In this document: piece after piece, positions 6,438 through 14,110 of the stretch
How positions within the stretch are numbered: position 1 is the stretch's first letter
Layout: every line of letters starts with the position of its first letter
Position numbers and translations under genes: made by a program
From: Desulfovibrio sp. UBA2564
Lineage (GTDB): Bacteria > Desulfobacterota > Desulfovibrionia > Desulfovibrionales > Desulfovibrionaceae
Assembly (NCBI GenBank): GCA_002340305.1
Contig: DDLU01000142.1
Location: forward strand, 1 to 17,364
Direction: 5' to 3'
DNA: 17,364 nucleotides
The notes under the pieces: generated by a model
The model's input: only the letters and a program-made list of their open reading frames with translations
What the model was told of the DNA's origin: nothing
The model's database searches: none

Positions 6438-9416
6438 ATGAGCCAGGATTTCATGGATCCTGAAATTTTTGCGGATTTCATAATAGAAGCTAAAGAGCAT
6501 CTCGAAACTATTGAGCCCAACCTGCTTGAGCTTGAGAACAATCCCGAGAATCTTGATCTTCTGAATGAAATTTTCAGGCCTATGCACTCCCTGAAGGGAG
6601 CTTCGGGCTTTTTGGGACTGAATATCATCAACGGACTTGCCCACAGGGCGGAAAATATTCTCGACGAACTTCGCAAGGGTGAGATCGCAGTTACATCGGA
6701 AATTATGGATGTAATTCTCGCCGCTACAGATTTGTTGCGCCAGTTGATCGATAATCTGGACGAGCTTGGTAATGAAGGGGAAGTTGATACTTCCGAGACT
6801 ATTGAAAGGATTGATGCCATTATGGCTGGCGAAACTCCCGCGCCTGCTATGCCCGTTCAAGAAGATCCTGAACCTGAATCAGAGCCGGAGCCAGAGCCCG
6901 TTTTGGAAGAAGTGGACCCGGAGCCGGTTGAAGAATTTGTTGAAGTAGAGACAGATTTGCCGGAGACCCCAATTGAGCAGGAGCCCAATATGCCAGAGCC
7001 AGGACGCAAACAGGCTTTTCAATTCGTAGCCATTGTTAATGAGGAAGCAGAATCCTATAAGCTGACCACGGTTGGTGAAGGGCATCTGGCTGACTTCCTT
7101 GAAGAAGCTCATGAGATAATTGAGAACCTTACTAACGGCCTGCTGGAGCTTGAGCAGGACCCTGAAGGGAATGATGATCTCATCAATGATATATTCAGAT
7201 ATTTTCATAACCTTAAAGGCAATAGCGGCATCATCGGTTTCCGTGAGTTGAACTCACTCACCCATGAAGCTGAAACCCTGCTGAATAAGGTGCGCAAAGG
7301 CGAAGTCGCAGCAACCCGCTCTATGATTGATCTGCTGCTGGCTGTCGTTGATGGAATTGAGTCTTTGATCGCTCACGTTTCGCCGAAAACAGGCGATGTT
7401 CAGCCTTTGGACATCGATCAGCTCGTTAATCCGTTGCAGGAAGCGGTGGAGAAAGGCGAAGTTGTCGCAGCCGCTTCTGAAGAAGAGGAAGCAGATGAGC
7501 CTGAGTCCGATCCGGATGTTGAAGCCGAAGCGGAGTTGGAACAGACCGAAGACGGGCTTGATCCTGAAGATGTTGCGATTTTTGAACAGACTGTTCACCA
7601 GCAGGTGGACAATATTGATTTGGCCTTGAAAACTCTTGGAGAAGATTCCAGCCAGAAAGATTATATTGACGGTTTATACAGAAGCCTTGTTTCCATTCAG
7701 AATTCCGGTGGTTATATGGGCTTTGACGATCTGCGTGAATATGCAGAAAGGACCGCAGGGCTTGTTGATCAGGCGCGTTCCTCTGATATGGATTTTGAGC
7801 TTATGCTCGATTTGCTGCGTCAGGAATGTGGAATCATCGCCGAAATGATCGACACCTCTATTGCCGGGCTTAAAGGTGGCGCAGATGCTCCAGCCGAGGA
7901 TGCAAAAGCACCAAAGGTAGAGGCTGCTCCAGAATCGCCTCCCGCTCCTAAAGAAGAGCCAAAGCCAGAGTCCAAACCGGATCCTAAACCGGAGTCCAAG
8001 CCTGAACCTAAGGTAGAACCCAAGTCTGTACCTAAAGCAGAAGATGTTCCTAAGGCTGCACCTAAGCCCGTGTCCAAGCCTGCTACAAAGCCCGCTGTGA
8101 AGCCAGCAGCTAAGGCCGTTCCTGCTAAAGCCGCAGCTAAACCTTCTGCTAAGCCTAAGGCGCAGCCTGCATCCGGAGCTCCAGCTAAAACTGGCAAGCC
8201 TAAGGCCATGTCTACCATCAGGGTTGACCACCAGAAGCTTGACCATCTGATGAACCTGATCGGCGAGCTTATCATCAGCAGGGGCCGATATACCATGCTT
8301 GCACGCGGTCTTGAGGAAGGTCATTTGGAAGTTCCGGTTGTTGCCCAGCAACTGACTGAAACTACCTATGCTCTGTCCAGAATTTCCGATGACTTGCAGG
8401 ACACTATTATGAAAGTCCGCATGGTTGCCGTTCAGACAGTTTTTTCAAGATTTCCGCGTTTGGTTCGTGACCTCAGCCGTAAGAGTGGTAAGCGGGTCGA
8501 GTTGATAACTGAAGGTGAAGAGACTGAACTCGATAAGAGTGTTGTCGAGGAAATCGGCGATCCTCTTGTTCACTTGATCCGAAACTCCGTTGACCACGGC
8601 CTTGAACCTGAAGAAGAACGTATTGCCAACGGCAAGACTCCGCAGGGCCATGTCTGGTTGCGCGCTTACCACAAGGGTAACTCTGTTGCCATTGAGGTCG
8701 AGGATGACGGTCGTGGAATTGATCCTGACAAGATGCGCAACGTGGCAATCAAGAAGGGCGTTATTTCACCTGAAGAAGCCCGTAACCTTGATGACCGTGA
8801 AGCAATCGAGTTGATTTTTGCTCCGGGATTCTCCTCAGCCGAAAAAGTTACCGATATCTCCGGTAGAGGCGTTGGTATGGATGTTGTGCGTAACAACATC
8901 AAGGATCTCAAGGGTAGTGTGCACATTTCATCTGAAGTGGGCAAAGGATCCAAGTTTACCCTGACGCTGCCGCTGACTCTGGCAATTATTGATGCCCTGA
9001 TGGTTCAGATTAATGGTGCTAACTACGCTATCCCGCTTGATGCGGTTTCTGAAACTACCAAAATTGAAGCTGAAAGGCTCACCGAGGTTAACAACCGTAA
9101 AGCCGTCACCCTGCGTGGCGAAGTTCTCGGTATTGCCGAACTGGCCGAGCTTCTTGAACAGCCGGTAAGCGATCCTGATCGTGAGGTTCTGCCGGTGGTT
9201 ATCGTCCATGATAATGACCGCAGACTCGGTTTGGTTGTCGATAGACTTCTTGAGCGTCAGGAAATCGTTATTAAACCGCTTGGTAATTATCTTAACGGCT
9301 TTGATCTTAAGGGTGTGTCCGGTGCGACCATCATGGGTGACGGTAGTGTTGTGCTTATCCTTGATCCTCACGAAATCTACAGCATGGCAACCGTCAAAGG
9401 CGGTGCTATCCAGTAG
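6438..9416 (+). CDS. cheA: Chemotaxis histidine kinase CheA with two intact and one degenerate Hpt domain
   Basis: CheA autophosphorylates under receptor control and passes phosphate to CheY and CheB. This protein is 992 residues, against about 650 for the E. coli form. In order: Hpt1 (about 5-130, H50 in MHSLKGASG); an acidic Pro-Glu linker (135-190); Hpt2 (about 212-315, H257 in FHNLKGNSG); an acidic linker; a third Hpt-like unit (about 375-475) with V418 where the histidine should be; a Lys/Pro/Ala-rich linker (482-590); P3 dimerisation helices (about 592-660); ATPase with N box IRNSVDH (714-720), G1 EDDGRG (755-760), F box FAPGFSS (794-800) and G2 GRGVGMD (809-815); and the CheW-like P5 domain (about 845-985). 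No ordinary P2 domain is apparent. AAGAAGGGG (6422-6430) sets the ATG. A terminator follows. Confidence 0.96.
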   Translation: MSQDFMDPEIFADFIIEAKEHLETIEPNLLELENNPENLDLLNEIFRPMHSLKGASGFLGLNIINGLAHRAENILDELRKGEIAVTSEIMDVILAATDLLRQLIDNLDELGNEGEVDTSETIERIDAIMAGETPAPAMPVQEDPEPESEPEPEPVLEEVDPEPVEEFVEVETDLPETPIEQEPNMPEPGRKQAFQFVAIVNEEAESYKLTTVGEGHLADFLEEAHEIIENLTNGLLELEQDPEGNDDLINDIFRYFHNLKGNSGIIGFRELNSLTHEAETLLNKVRKGEVAATRSMIDLLLAVVDGIESLIAHVSPKTGDVQPLDIDQLVNPLQEAVEKGEVVAAASEEEEADEPESDPDVEAEAELEQTEDGLDPEDVAIFEQTVHQQVDNIDLALKTLGEDSSQKDYIDGLYRSLVSIQNSGGYMGFDDLREYAERTAGLVDQARSSDMDFELMLDLLRQECGIIAEMIDTSIAGLKGGADAPAEDAKAPKVEAAPESPPAPKEEPKPESKPDPKPESKPEPKVEPKSVPKAEDVPKAAPKPVSKPATKPAVKPAAKAVPAKAAAKPSAKPKAQPASGAPAKTGKPKAMSTIRVDHQKLDHLMNLIGELIISRGRYTMLARGLEEGHLEVPVVAQQLTETTYALSRISDDLQDTIMKVRMVAVQTVFSRFPRLVRDLSRKSGKRVELITEGEETELDKSVVEEIGDPLVHLIRNSVDHGLEPEEERIANGKTPQGHVWLRAYHKGNSVAIEVEDDGRGIDPDKMRNVAIKKGVISPEEARNLDDREAIELIFAPGFSSAEKVTDISGRGVGMDVVRNNIKDLKGSVHISSEVGKGSKFTLTLPLTLAIIDALMVQINGANYAIPLDAVSETTKIEAERLTEVNNRKAVTLRGEVLGIAELAELLEQPVSDPDREVLPVVIVHDNDRRLGLVVDRLLERQEIVIKPLGNYLNGFDLKGVSGATIMGDGSVVLILDPHEIYSMATVKGGAIQ
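6843..7007 (+). repeat. Pro-Glu-rich linker repeat inside cheA
   Basis: Residues about 136-190 of CheA consist of repeated Pro-Glu and Glu-Pro units encoded by imperfect GAGCCGGAG-like repeats. It joins Hpt1 to Hpt2 and should be flexible and strongly acidic. Repeats of this kind can vary in length between strains. Confidence 0.6.
7950..8201 (+). repeat. Lys-Pro/Ala-rich low-complexity linker repeat inside cheA
   Basis: Residues about 505-588 of CheA are nearly all K, P, A, E and S, in units such as KPESKPDPKPES and later PAVKPAAKAV. The DNA shows short imperfect repeats of the CCTAAG/AAGCCT type. The segment ties the three Hpt-like units to the kinase core and is basic, unlike the acidic linkers earlier in the protein. 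Confidence 0.65.
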
Positions 9417-9443
9417 TAGCTCTACATACAATAAATACTTAAG

Positions 9444-9480
9444 TCCCCCTGATGCTTATGCGTCAGGGGGATTTTCTTTA
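9444..9480 (+). terminator. Terminator of the chemotaxis operon
   Basis: Positions 9444-9455 pair with 9460-9471 (TCCCCCTGA against TCAGGGGGA plus three inner pairs, one a G-T wobble) around the loop TTAT, followed by the T-rich TTTTCTTT. It lies 27 bases after the cheA stop and marks the end of the chemotaxis transcript. Confidence 0.92.
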
Positions 9481-9485
9481 GTTAA

Positions 9486-9518
9486 TAAAAAAGGCTTCCT
9501 CGTCACCGAAGAAGCCTT
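9486..9518 (-). terminator. Terminator of the minus-strand membrane protein gene
   Basis: AAGGCTTC (9491-9498) pairs with GAAGCCTT (9511-9518), and three further inner pairs follow after one mismatch, around a 4-base loop. On the minus strand the stem is followed by a T run (the A's at 9487-9492). It lies just beyond the stop at 9541 and faces the cheA terminator, so the two convergent transcripts are insulated separately. Confidence 0.85.
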
Positions 9519-9540
9519 GATAATTTTATAGTTCTGTCTG

Positions 9541-10518
9541 TCAGGACAGGCTTAGGTACAAATTCATGGTTCCCGCCATGAGAGTAGCATGGGCAAGGGT
9601 AACAAGAAGAGGAGTGAGTGAAAGGCCGATCTTATGGCGCATGGGAGCCTCACTTCTCCAAGTTACAATCCAGATTGCACAGCAGATAATGGTCAGCAGC
9701 AGGGAAGTCCCGAAGCTGATTGCTACAGGCAGATTCTGATATAATGTAGCTACGTTGGGACCACAGATGTAGTAGACAATACCTGCGGAAGCTGCCAACT
9801 GGATCAGGGTCGGAAAAAGGGCCCAGCGCGACACTACAGGCAGAGAGAATTTGTAATAATCACGACCGAAATCATCTTTATTACGTCTGCATACCAGATA
9901 AAGACCGGATGCAGTGGCTGCAAAGGCAAGAGCCATAATCAGGTAAATTCCTGCAAGGCAAAGTCCTGCCTTACCGGGAATTTGCTGAAAGTGGGTGAAG
10001 AAAGGGACTGCCGGGACTGCCGGATTGGGGCTTTCCATCTGTAATGTGAAAAATTTTTGCATGACCACTGTAGCCACATGGATAGTCGCTAAGCCGCCGA
10101 GTGCACCGATTGAGCCGAACATTATGTGCAGGGGTTTGCTCTTTTTCAGCTTTTTCCAGGTATATTTATATGGAATTAGGCCGGCTAATGCGATTCCGAG
10201 GGTAATGTAAAACATCATTACCGGGGAGGCCGGATTGATGAACCAATCCTTGAGCCATGGCATCTGACGGCTGAAAAATGCCGCAGCACCGCCAAGACAG
10301 ATAATAAAAAGCAGGTAGAGAATCAGAGTGAGTGTTGTAACCTGCTGGGCTAGCTTGTCGTAGAAAATTTTTTTGCGTGCCTTAGCCGTAATTTCAAGGA
10401 TCACAGCCATGATCGGGGCACCGATAGCTGCCAGTGTGGCAAAGTCTATCAAAGCCTTGGGCAGCATCTGGGCACTGATCATGGCCGTTAGCCGAATTGG
10501 TTCCATGGGGATGTTCAT
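9541..10518 (-). CDS. Unrecognised integral membrane protein, about eight transmembrane segments
   Basis: I do not recognise this 325-residue protein. Hydrophobic stretches at about 22-42, 61-83, 99-117, 131-153, 183-209, 229-252, 264-287 and 297-318 suggest eight membrane helices. Charged loops lie between them: a Lys/Arg-rich loop at 45-55, KYTWKKLKKSK at 118-128 and RRNKDDFGRD at 211-220. There is no signal peptide, CxxCH heme motif or obvious transporter signature. Histidines at 131, 147 and 310 lie within or at the edges of predicted helices, so a b-type cytochrome or quinone-linked subunit is conceivable but unproven. AGGAAAG (10524-10530) is well placed for the ATG at 10518. A second in-frame ATG four codons later is less favoured. 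The gene has its own terminator and diverges from the lipoprotein gene. Confidence 0.85.
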   Translation of the reverse strand: MNIPMEPIRLTAMISAQMLPKALIDFATLAAIGAPIMAVILEITAKARKKIFYDKLAQQVTTLTLILYLLFIICLGGAAAFFSRQMPWLKDWFINPASPVMMFYITLGIALAGLIPYKYTWKKLKKSKPLHIMFGSIGALGGLATIHVATVVMQKFFTLQMESPNPAVPAVPFFTHFQQIPGKAGLCLAGIYLIMALAFAATASGLYLVCRRNKDDFGRDYYKFSLPVVSRWALFPTLIQLAASAGIVYYICGPNVATLYQNLPVAISFGTSLLLTIICCAIWIVTWRSEAPMRHKIGLSLTPLLVTLAHATLMAGTMNLYLSLS

Positions 10519-10598
10519 ATTTGCTTTCCTAAAATAAGGGTTTTAAAGACTTCTTTTGTGTGCACTTTTTGCCCTAAATTTGCGCAGGACGCAAGGGC

Positions 10599-10606
10599 GG
10601 GGGGGG
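10599..10606. repeat. Run of eight G in the divergent intergenic region
   Basis: A homopolymer of eight G follows GGGC between the membrane protein gene and the lipoprotein promoter. It is 26 bases upstream of the -35 box at 10632. Such tracts can slip during replication, but nothing else here shows phase variation. Confidence 0.6.
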
Positions 10607-10631
10607 CGATCCTGTAAAAGGTCAGATATGC

Positions 10632-10660
10632 TTGCCAAATCTAACTAAGTGGCCTATTTT
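10632..10660 (+). promoter_or_regulatory. Sigma70-type promoter of the lipoprotein-dprA operon
   Basis: TTGCCA (10632-10637), 17 bases, TATTTT (10655-10660): five of six and four of six consensus matches at ideal spacing. The predicted start near 10667 gives a leader of about 58 bases to the ATG at 10725. A 9-bp inverted repeat has one arm in the spacer (10638-10646) and the other in the leader (10691-10699). Confidence 0.55.
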
Positions 10661-10699
10661 AAATCCGTTGAAACTTGAACCAAATTCACCAGTTAGATT
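10638..10699. repeat. 9-bp inverted repeat flanking the -10 box and start site
   Basis: AATCTAACT at 10638-10646 and AGTTAGATT at 10691-10699 are exact reverse complements, 44 bases apart. They could be paired operator half-sites. Only the downstream arm would lie in the mRNA, since the upstream arm precedes the predicted start, so an RNA stem is unlikely. Confidence 0.4.
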
Positions 10700-10724
10700 C
10701 AACATGTCTTTCGGAGAACAATTG

Positions 10725-11591
10725 ATGCAGTACTTACGATTTCTTTTTGTTGTTATTCTTACCTGCGTTGTTAGTGGATGTCTTGCTACTAAGCAGCCTG
10801 AGGAGCCAGCTAAACCCGCATGGGGTGGTAGTGAAGAATGGCGTCTTAAAAGTCTTGAAGAAAATTTCCTAAATTTCAAGGAAGGGCTTCGTCAGCAGAA
10901 CGACCTGATTGAAAGTAATCATAAAGATACCACTGCTCAAATTGAAACTCTTCAGGACAGAATTTCCGAAATTGACAGTACTCTTGCGGAGCTTAAAGAA
11001 AATCAGCAGAAAATTATGGCAATGAAGGTTGAGCAGGAGATTCCTGCTGAAGAAACCGTTATGTCTGAAACTGTGGTTATGGGCGGGAATACCAGTAACG
11101 AAGAGAAGCCGTGGATGATTGTTCCCGGTGAGGCCACCGCTGCTGTCGATGCAGCCAAGCCAGAAGCAACTCCAGTCGCTCCTACAGCCCTCGCCGCCCC
11201 GCAGGCATCCTCTTTGAGCGGTGATGCATTATATCAGGAAGGCGTTCGTCTGGTGATGAATGATCAACCGTTGAAAGCCCGAGGTCTGCTTGAGCAGTAT
11301 CTGGCGCAGAATCCTTCGGCAAATCTTTCCCCTAATGCTTTGTACTGGATCGGTGAGACTTACTACTCCGAAAAGAGTTTCGCTCAATCCATCCTTAAGT
11401 TTAAAGAAGTCAGCAGGCGCTTTCCCAAGGCCGGAAAAGTTCCCGCCGCCATGCTCAAGATCGGTCTTGCATACGACAAGCTTGGCGACCGCGAGAATGC
11501 TGTTTTCTACCTTCGCACCCTGATTGAAGATTATCCCAAGTCCGATCCGGCGAAGATTGGTCGTGAACGTTTGCGCGCTATAGAAGGGTAG
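10725..11591 (+). CDS. Outer-membrane-type lipoprotein with coiled coil and TPR repeats (YbgF/CpoB-like)
   Basis: This 288-residue protein begins with a lipoprotein signal peptide: basic n-region, hydrophobic core and lipobox VSGC with lipidated C19. Residue +2 is Leu, not Asp, which favours outer membrane sorting. A coiled-coil stretch (about 37-105) and a low-complexity Pro/Ala region (about 106-165) follow. TPR-type repeats then run from about 167 to 288, including ALYWIGETYYSEKSF (205-219) and AYDKLGDRENAVFYL (249-263). The layout of signal, coiled coil and C-terminal TPRs matches YbgF/CpoB, which couples Tol-Pal to peptidoglycan synthesis, but no tol or pal genes are here. The ATG at 10725 is chosen because GGAG (10713-10716) lies eight bases before it and translation from it gives the intact signal peptide. 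An in-frame ATG at 10704 lacks a ribosome site. Confidence 0.9.
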   Translation: MQYLRFLFVVILTCVVSGCLATKQPEEPAKPAWGGSEEWRLKSLEENFLNFKEGLRQQNDLIESNHKDTTAQIETLQDRISEIDSTLAELKENQQKIMAMKVEQEIPAEETVMSETVVMGGNTSNEEKPWMIVPGEATAAVDAAKPEATPVAPTALAAPQASSLSGDALYQEGVRLVMNDQPLKARGLLEQYLAQNPSANLSPNALYWIGETYYSEKSFAQSILKFKEVSRRFPKAGKVPAAMLKIGLAYDKLGDRENAVFYLRTLIEDYPKSDPAKIGRERLRAIEG

Positions 11592-11609
11592 TAACATCGG
11601 CGGTAGCAG

Positions 11610-12818
11610 TTGAGTTCCCTACAGGAAGAATATTTCGCATGTCTGGCCCTGCGCTATACGCCGGGGCTTGGGCCTAAATCATGGGGTCCTATTCTCCGGC
11701 ATTACGATACTGCCTATGAAGGGCTTAAGGATGCTGCAAACTGGCATTCTTTAGCTCTTGCTTCAGAGAAAAGTGCTGCGGCTGCAATTAGTGAACTCTG
11801 GCGCTCTAAAGCCGAAAAAGAATATCGTGATTCCGTCCGGCTTGGTTTTGGAATTCTGCCGTGGACTCATCCTTTATTTCCTACTCTTTTAAAAGAGCTT
11901 CCTGATCCTCCTACCTGTCTCTATTATCTTGGTGATCCCGGATTATTAAGTAATCCTGCTGTCGGAATCGTAGGGGCGCGTAATAGCGGTCCGCTTGGGC
12001 TTGAGTATGCAACGGGGATTTCCAAAAATCTTTCGCGAAACGGGGTGACTATCGTCTCCGGTTTTGCAAAAGGCATTGATTCCTGTGCTCATGAAGCAGC
12101 TTTGGATGGAATAGGATCGACAATCGCCGTTTTGGGTACTGGACTGGATATGGATTTCTATCCGCCGGACAGTTTGCGGTTGCGGAACATGGTAATTGAA
12201 TCCGGTCTTATTCTTTCTGAATTCCCTCCCGGCACAAAGCCATTTGCTAGAAATTTTCCTTTTCGCAACCGTTTGATCAGTGGCCTGAGTATCGGAGTGT
12301 TGGTGGTGGAGGCCGGGATAACCAGCGGAAGTCTGATTACCGCACGTTTGGCTGCTGAGCAGGGCCGTGAAGTTATGGCTATGCCCGGACCAACCGGGGG
12401 CAGCAGTTTTGCCGGATGCCTTCGACTTATAAAAGACGGAGCTGCACTTGTGGAAACTGCCGATGATGTATTAATGAACATTCGTCACGCACTGGATATT
12501 CCCGGTCAGGAAGAAGGGGAGACCCAACAACGCAAAGTTTATGCACAAAAGAAAGAGCTCAAAAGCAAACTCGTTTCCCGGCCAAGACCTCCGGTGGAAG
12601 AAAAGCCTATTGTTGTTGCGGTCGATTTAAGTTCTTTGGAACCACCTGAGCTGGATATTGCCAAGGCTCTTGAAGACAGTGGCAAAATGCATATTGATGA
12701 GATTGCCCGTGGGGCCGGGATTGATGTTGCTGTAGCAGGTGCCGTCATACTCGGTATGGAGGTCAAGGGAATGGTTGTGCGCTTTCCCGGCATGTATTAT
12801 GATCTCAAGCGTTGTTAA
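11610..12818 (+). CDS. dprA: DNA-processing protein DprA
   Basis: DprA binds single-stranded DNA and loads RecA during natural transformation; homologues are widespread in species not known to be competent. The 402-residue protein has an N-terminal helical region (1-110), then the Rossmann-like DprA fold (about 115-290). Family landmarks are VGIVGARNSG (118-127), IVSGFAKGIDSCAHEAAL (148-165), LGTGLD (175-180), SEFPPG (203-208), FPFRNRLISGLS (216-227), VEAGITSGSLITA (233-245) and a GC-LIKDGA segment (269-278). A charged linker leads to a C-terminal winged-helix domain (about 344-398, KMHIDEIARGAGI). The start is TTG at 11610, because an in-frame TAG lies two codons upstream and no ATG occurs until far inside the domain. 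The ribosome site is weak. It follows the lipoprotein gene by 18 bases, presumably in one operon. Confidence 0.95.
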   Translation: MSSLQEEYFACLALRYTPGLGPKSWGPILRHYDTAYEGLKDAANWHSLALASEKSAAAAISELWRSKAEKEYRDSVRLGFGILPWTHPLFPTLLKELPDPPTCLYYLGDPGLLSNPAVGIVGARNSGPLGLEYATGISKNLSRNGVTIVSGFAKGIDSCAHEAALDGIGSTIAVLGTGLDMDFYPPDSLRLRNMVIESGLILSEFPPGTKPFARNFPFRNRLISGLSIGVLVVEAGITSGSLITARLAAEQGREVMAMPGPTGGSSFAGCLRLIKDGAALVETADDVLMNIRHALDIPGQEEGETQQRKVYAQKKELKSKLVSRPRPPVEEKPIVVAVDLSSLEPPELDIAKALEDSGKMHIDEIARGAGIDVAVAGAVILGMEVKGMVVRFPGMYYDLKRC

Positions 12819-12862
12819 TATGGGGCGGTTATTTTTGAATATTATTAGGAGATGTTCGACTG

Positions 12863-13270
12863 ATGCAGAAAATTCCGGTTAAACTCGCGGCTCCGGGAAT
12901 GAAACTCGCCAAGCCGGTTACCCGTGATAACGGTATGGTTGTACTTGCTGAAGGACTGGAGCTTACTGATGGTATCATCCAGAAACTGGAGACAATGGAT
13001 GTCGAACGTATTGTGGTCAAAGGTAATCCGTTGGATCTTGGCGACAACGATAACTCTTCGTGGGCTAAAAAGTCTGAACGCCTTGATTATTTGTTCCGCC
13101 GTTACGCCAAGGATAAATGGATGTACCGGGTAAAGGGATTTTTTAAAGAATATTTTGATTTAAAAGCCGCCGCCCAAAAAGCTGAAGAAGAAGCTGAAAG
13201 GTTGGCCGAAGAGCAGGCCGCAGCTGAAGCTGCCGCAGCCGAAGAAGCAGCAAACGGTGAGGATGCATAG
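12863..13270 (+). CDS. Small protein with stand-alone HD-GYP-type N-terminal domain
   Basis: Residues 3-54 of this 135-residue protein (IPVKLAAPGMKLAKPV, then GMVVLAEGLELTDGIIQKL) resemble the short beta-rich domain often found at the N-terminus of HD-GYP and related signalling proteins. No HD domain follows in the same frame. The middle (about 68-100) is basic and aromatic, with YRVKGFFKEYFDL. The tail (101-135) is an Ala/Glu-rich, probably helical segment. There is no signal peptide or membrane helix. AGGAG at 12847-12851 precedes the ATG. The stop codon TAG is followed at once by the ATG of the HDOD gene, so the two products are probably made together and may act as one unit. The domain call is by eye and moderate. 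Confidence 0.85.
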   Translation: MQKIPVKLAAPGMKLAKPVTRDNGMVVLAEGLELTDGIIQKLETMDVERIVVKGNPLDLGDNDNSSWAKKSERLDYLFRRYAKDKWMYRVKGFFKEYFDLKAAAQKAEEEAERLAEEQAAAEAAAAEEAANGEDA

Positions 13271-14110
13271 ATGGCAAGCCAGGATCTTAAAACCAGTGTA
13301 AAAGGTCAGATTCTTTCTACTTCCGACCTTCCGACTTTGCCTTCAGTTTTGGACGAAGTCACCAAGCTTGTTGATGACCCGAACTCCTCAACCGAACAGG
13401 TTGCAAAAGTTATTTCTCAGGATCAGGTGTTATCCGCCAAGGTCCTCAAAATGGTTAACTCTCCCATCTACGGTTTTCCGGGCAGAATTACAACCATTCA
13501 GCATGCGCTGGTTCTGCTTGGCCTGAACGTTATCCGGGGTATTATCATTTCCACTTCGGTTTTTGATATGATTCAGCAGGCCATGTCCGGCCTGTGGGAA
13601 CACAGTCTGGGCTGTGCCATGGCCAGTGGAGCAATTGCCAAGGCCGCCGGATTCGAAGACCCGGAAGAATTTACCGTTGCCGGGTTGCTTCATGATCTTG
13701 GTAAAGTCGTCACTGCTGTTCAGCTTCCCGAACTTAATGAGGCCGTACGCATGACCGTGCAGGAAAAAGACCTCACTTATTATGAAGCTGAAAAGCAGAC
13801 TCTCGGCTTCGGGCATGACCGTATCAACGCATGGCTGGCGAGACACTGGCACCTTCCGCCTAACGTACGTGAGGCCATGACTTATCATCACCATCCTGAC
13901 CGTGCTCAGTTTTATCAGCAGACTGCTGCGGTGGTTCATGTGGGCGATTTTATGGTTCGCCTTTTTGAATATGGAAATGGCGGAGACGACCAGATTGCCT
14001 ATTTTAAGCCGGCGGCGATGAAAATTTTAAAGTTGAAAATGAAAGATCTTGAGCCGGTAATGGACGAAGTTTCCGATAAGTTTATGGAAATATCTGATCT
14101 TACCTTCTAA
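13271..14110 (+). CDS. HDOD domain protein
   Basis: This 279-residue soluble protein is mostly one HDOD domain (about 15-225), a relative of the HD phosphohydrolases used in bacterial signalling. The N-terminal part shows LPTLPSVLDEV (20-30), QDQVLSAKVLKMVNSPIYG (50-68) and ALVLLGLNVIRG (79-90). Unlike many HDODs it keeps HD-like residues: H111, the doublet H141-D142 in LLHDLGK, H182-D183, H206-H208 and H223/D226. HDOD proteins are generally regarded as non-catalytic regulators, so possible metal binding or residual activity is an open question. The ATG abuts the stop of the preceding small gene, and GAGG (13258-13261) serves as ribosome site. A GGDEF gene follows, making this a small signalling group. 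Confidence 0.93.
   Translation: MASQDLKTSVKGQILSTSDLPTLPSVLDEVTKLVDDPNSSTEQVAKVISQDQVLSAKVLKMVNSPIYGFPGRITTIQHALVLLGLNVIRGIIISTSVFDMIQQAMSGLWEHSLGCAMASGAIAKAAGFEDPEEFTVAGLLHDLGKVVTAVQLPELNEAVRMTVQEKDLTYYEAEKQTLGFGHDRINAWLARHWHLPPNVREAMTYHHHPDRAQFYQQTAAVVHVGDFMVRLFEYGNGGDDQIAYFKPAAMKILKLKMKDLEPVMDEVSDKFMEISDLTF

Noticed and set aside
7674..8351. Long antisense reading frame opposite the cheA linker
   Set aside because: It is the complement of the low-complexity Lys/Pro/Ala linker, giving a Leu/Arg/Gly-rich product with no domain, inside an unmistakable cheA.
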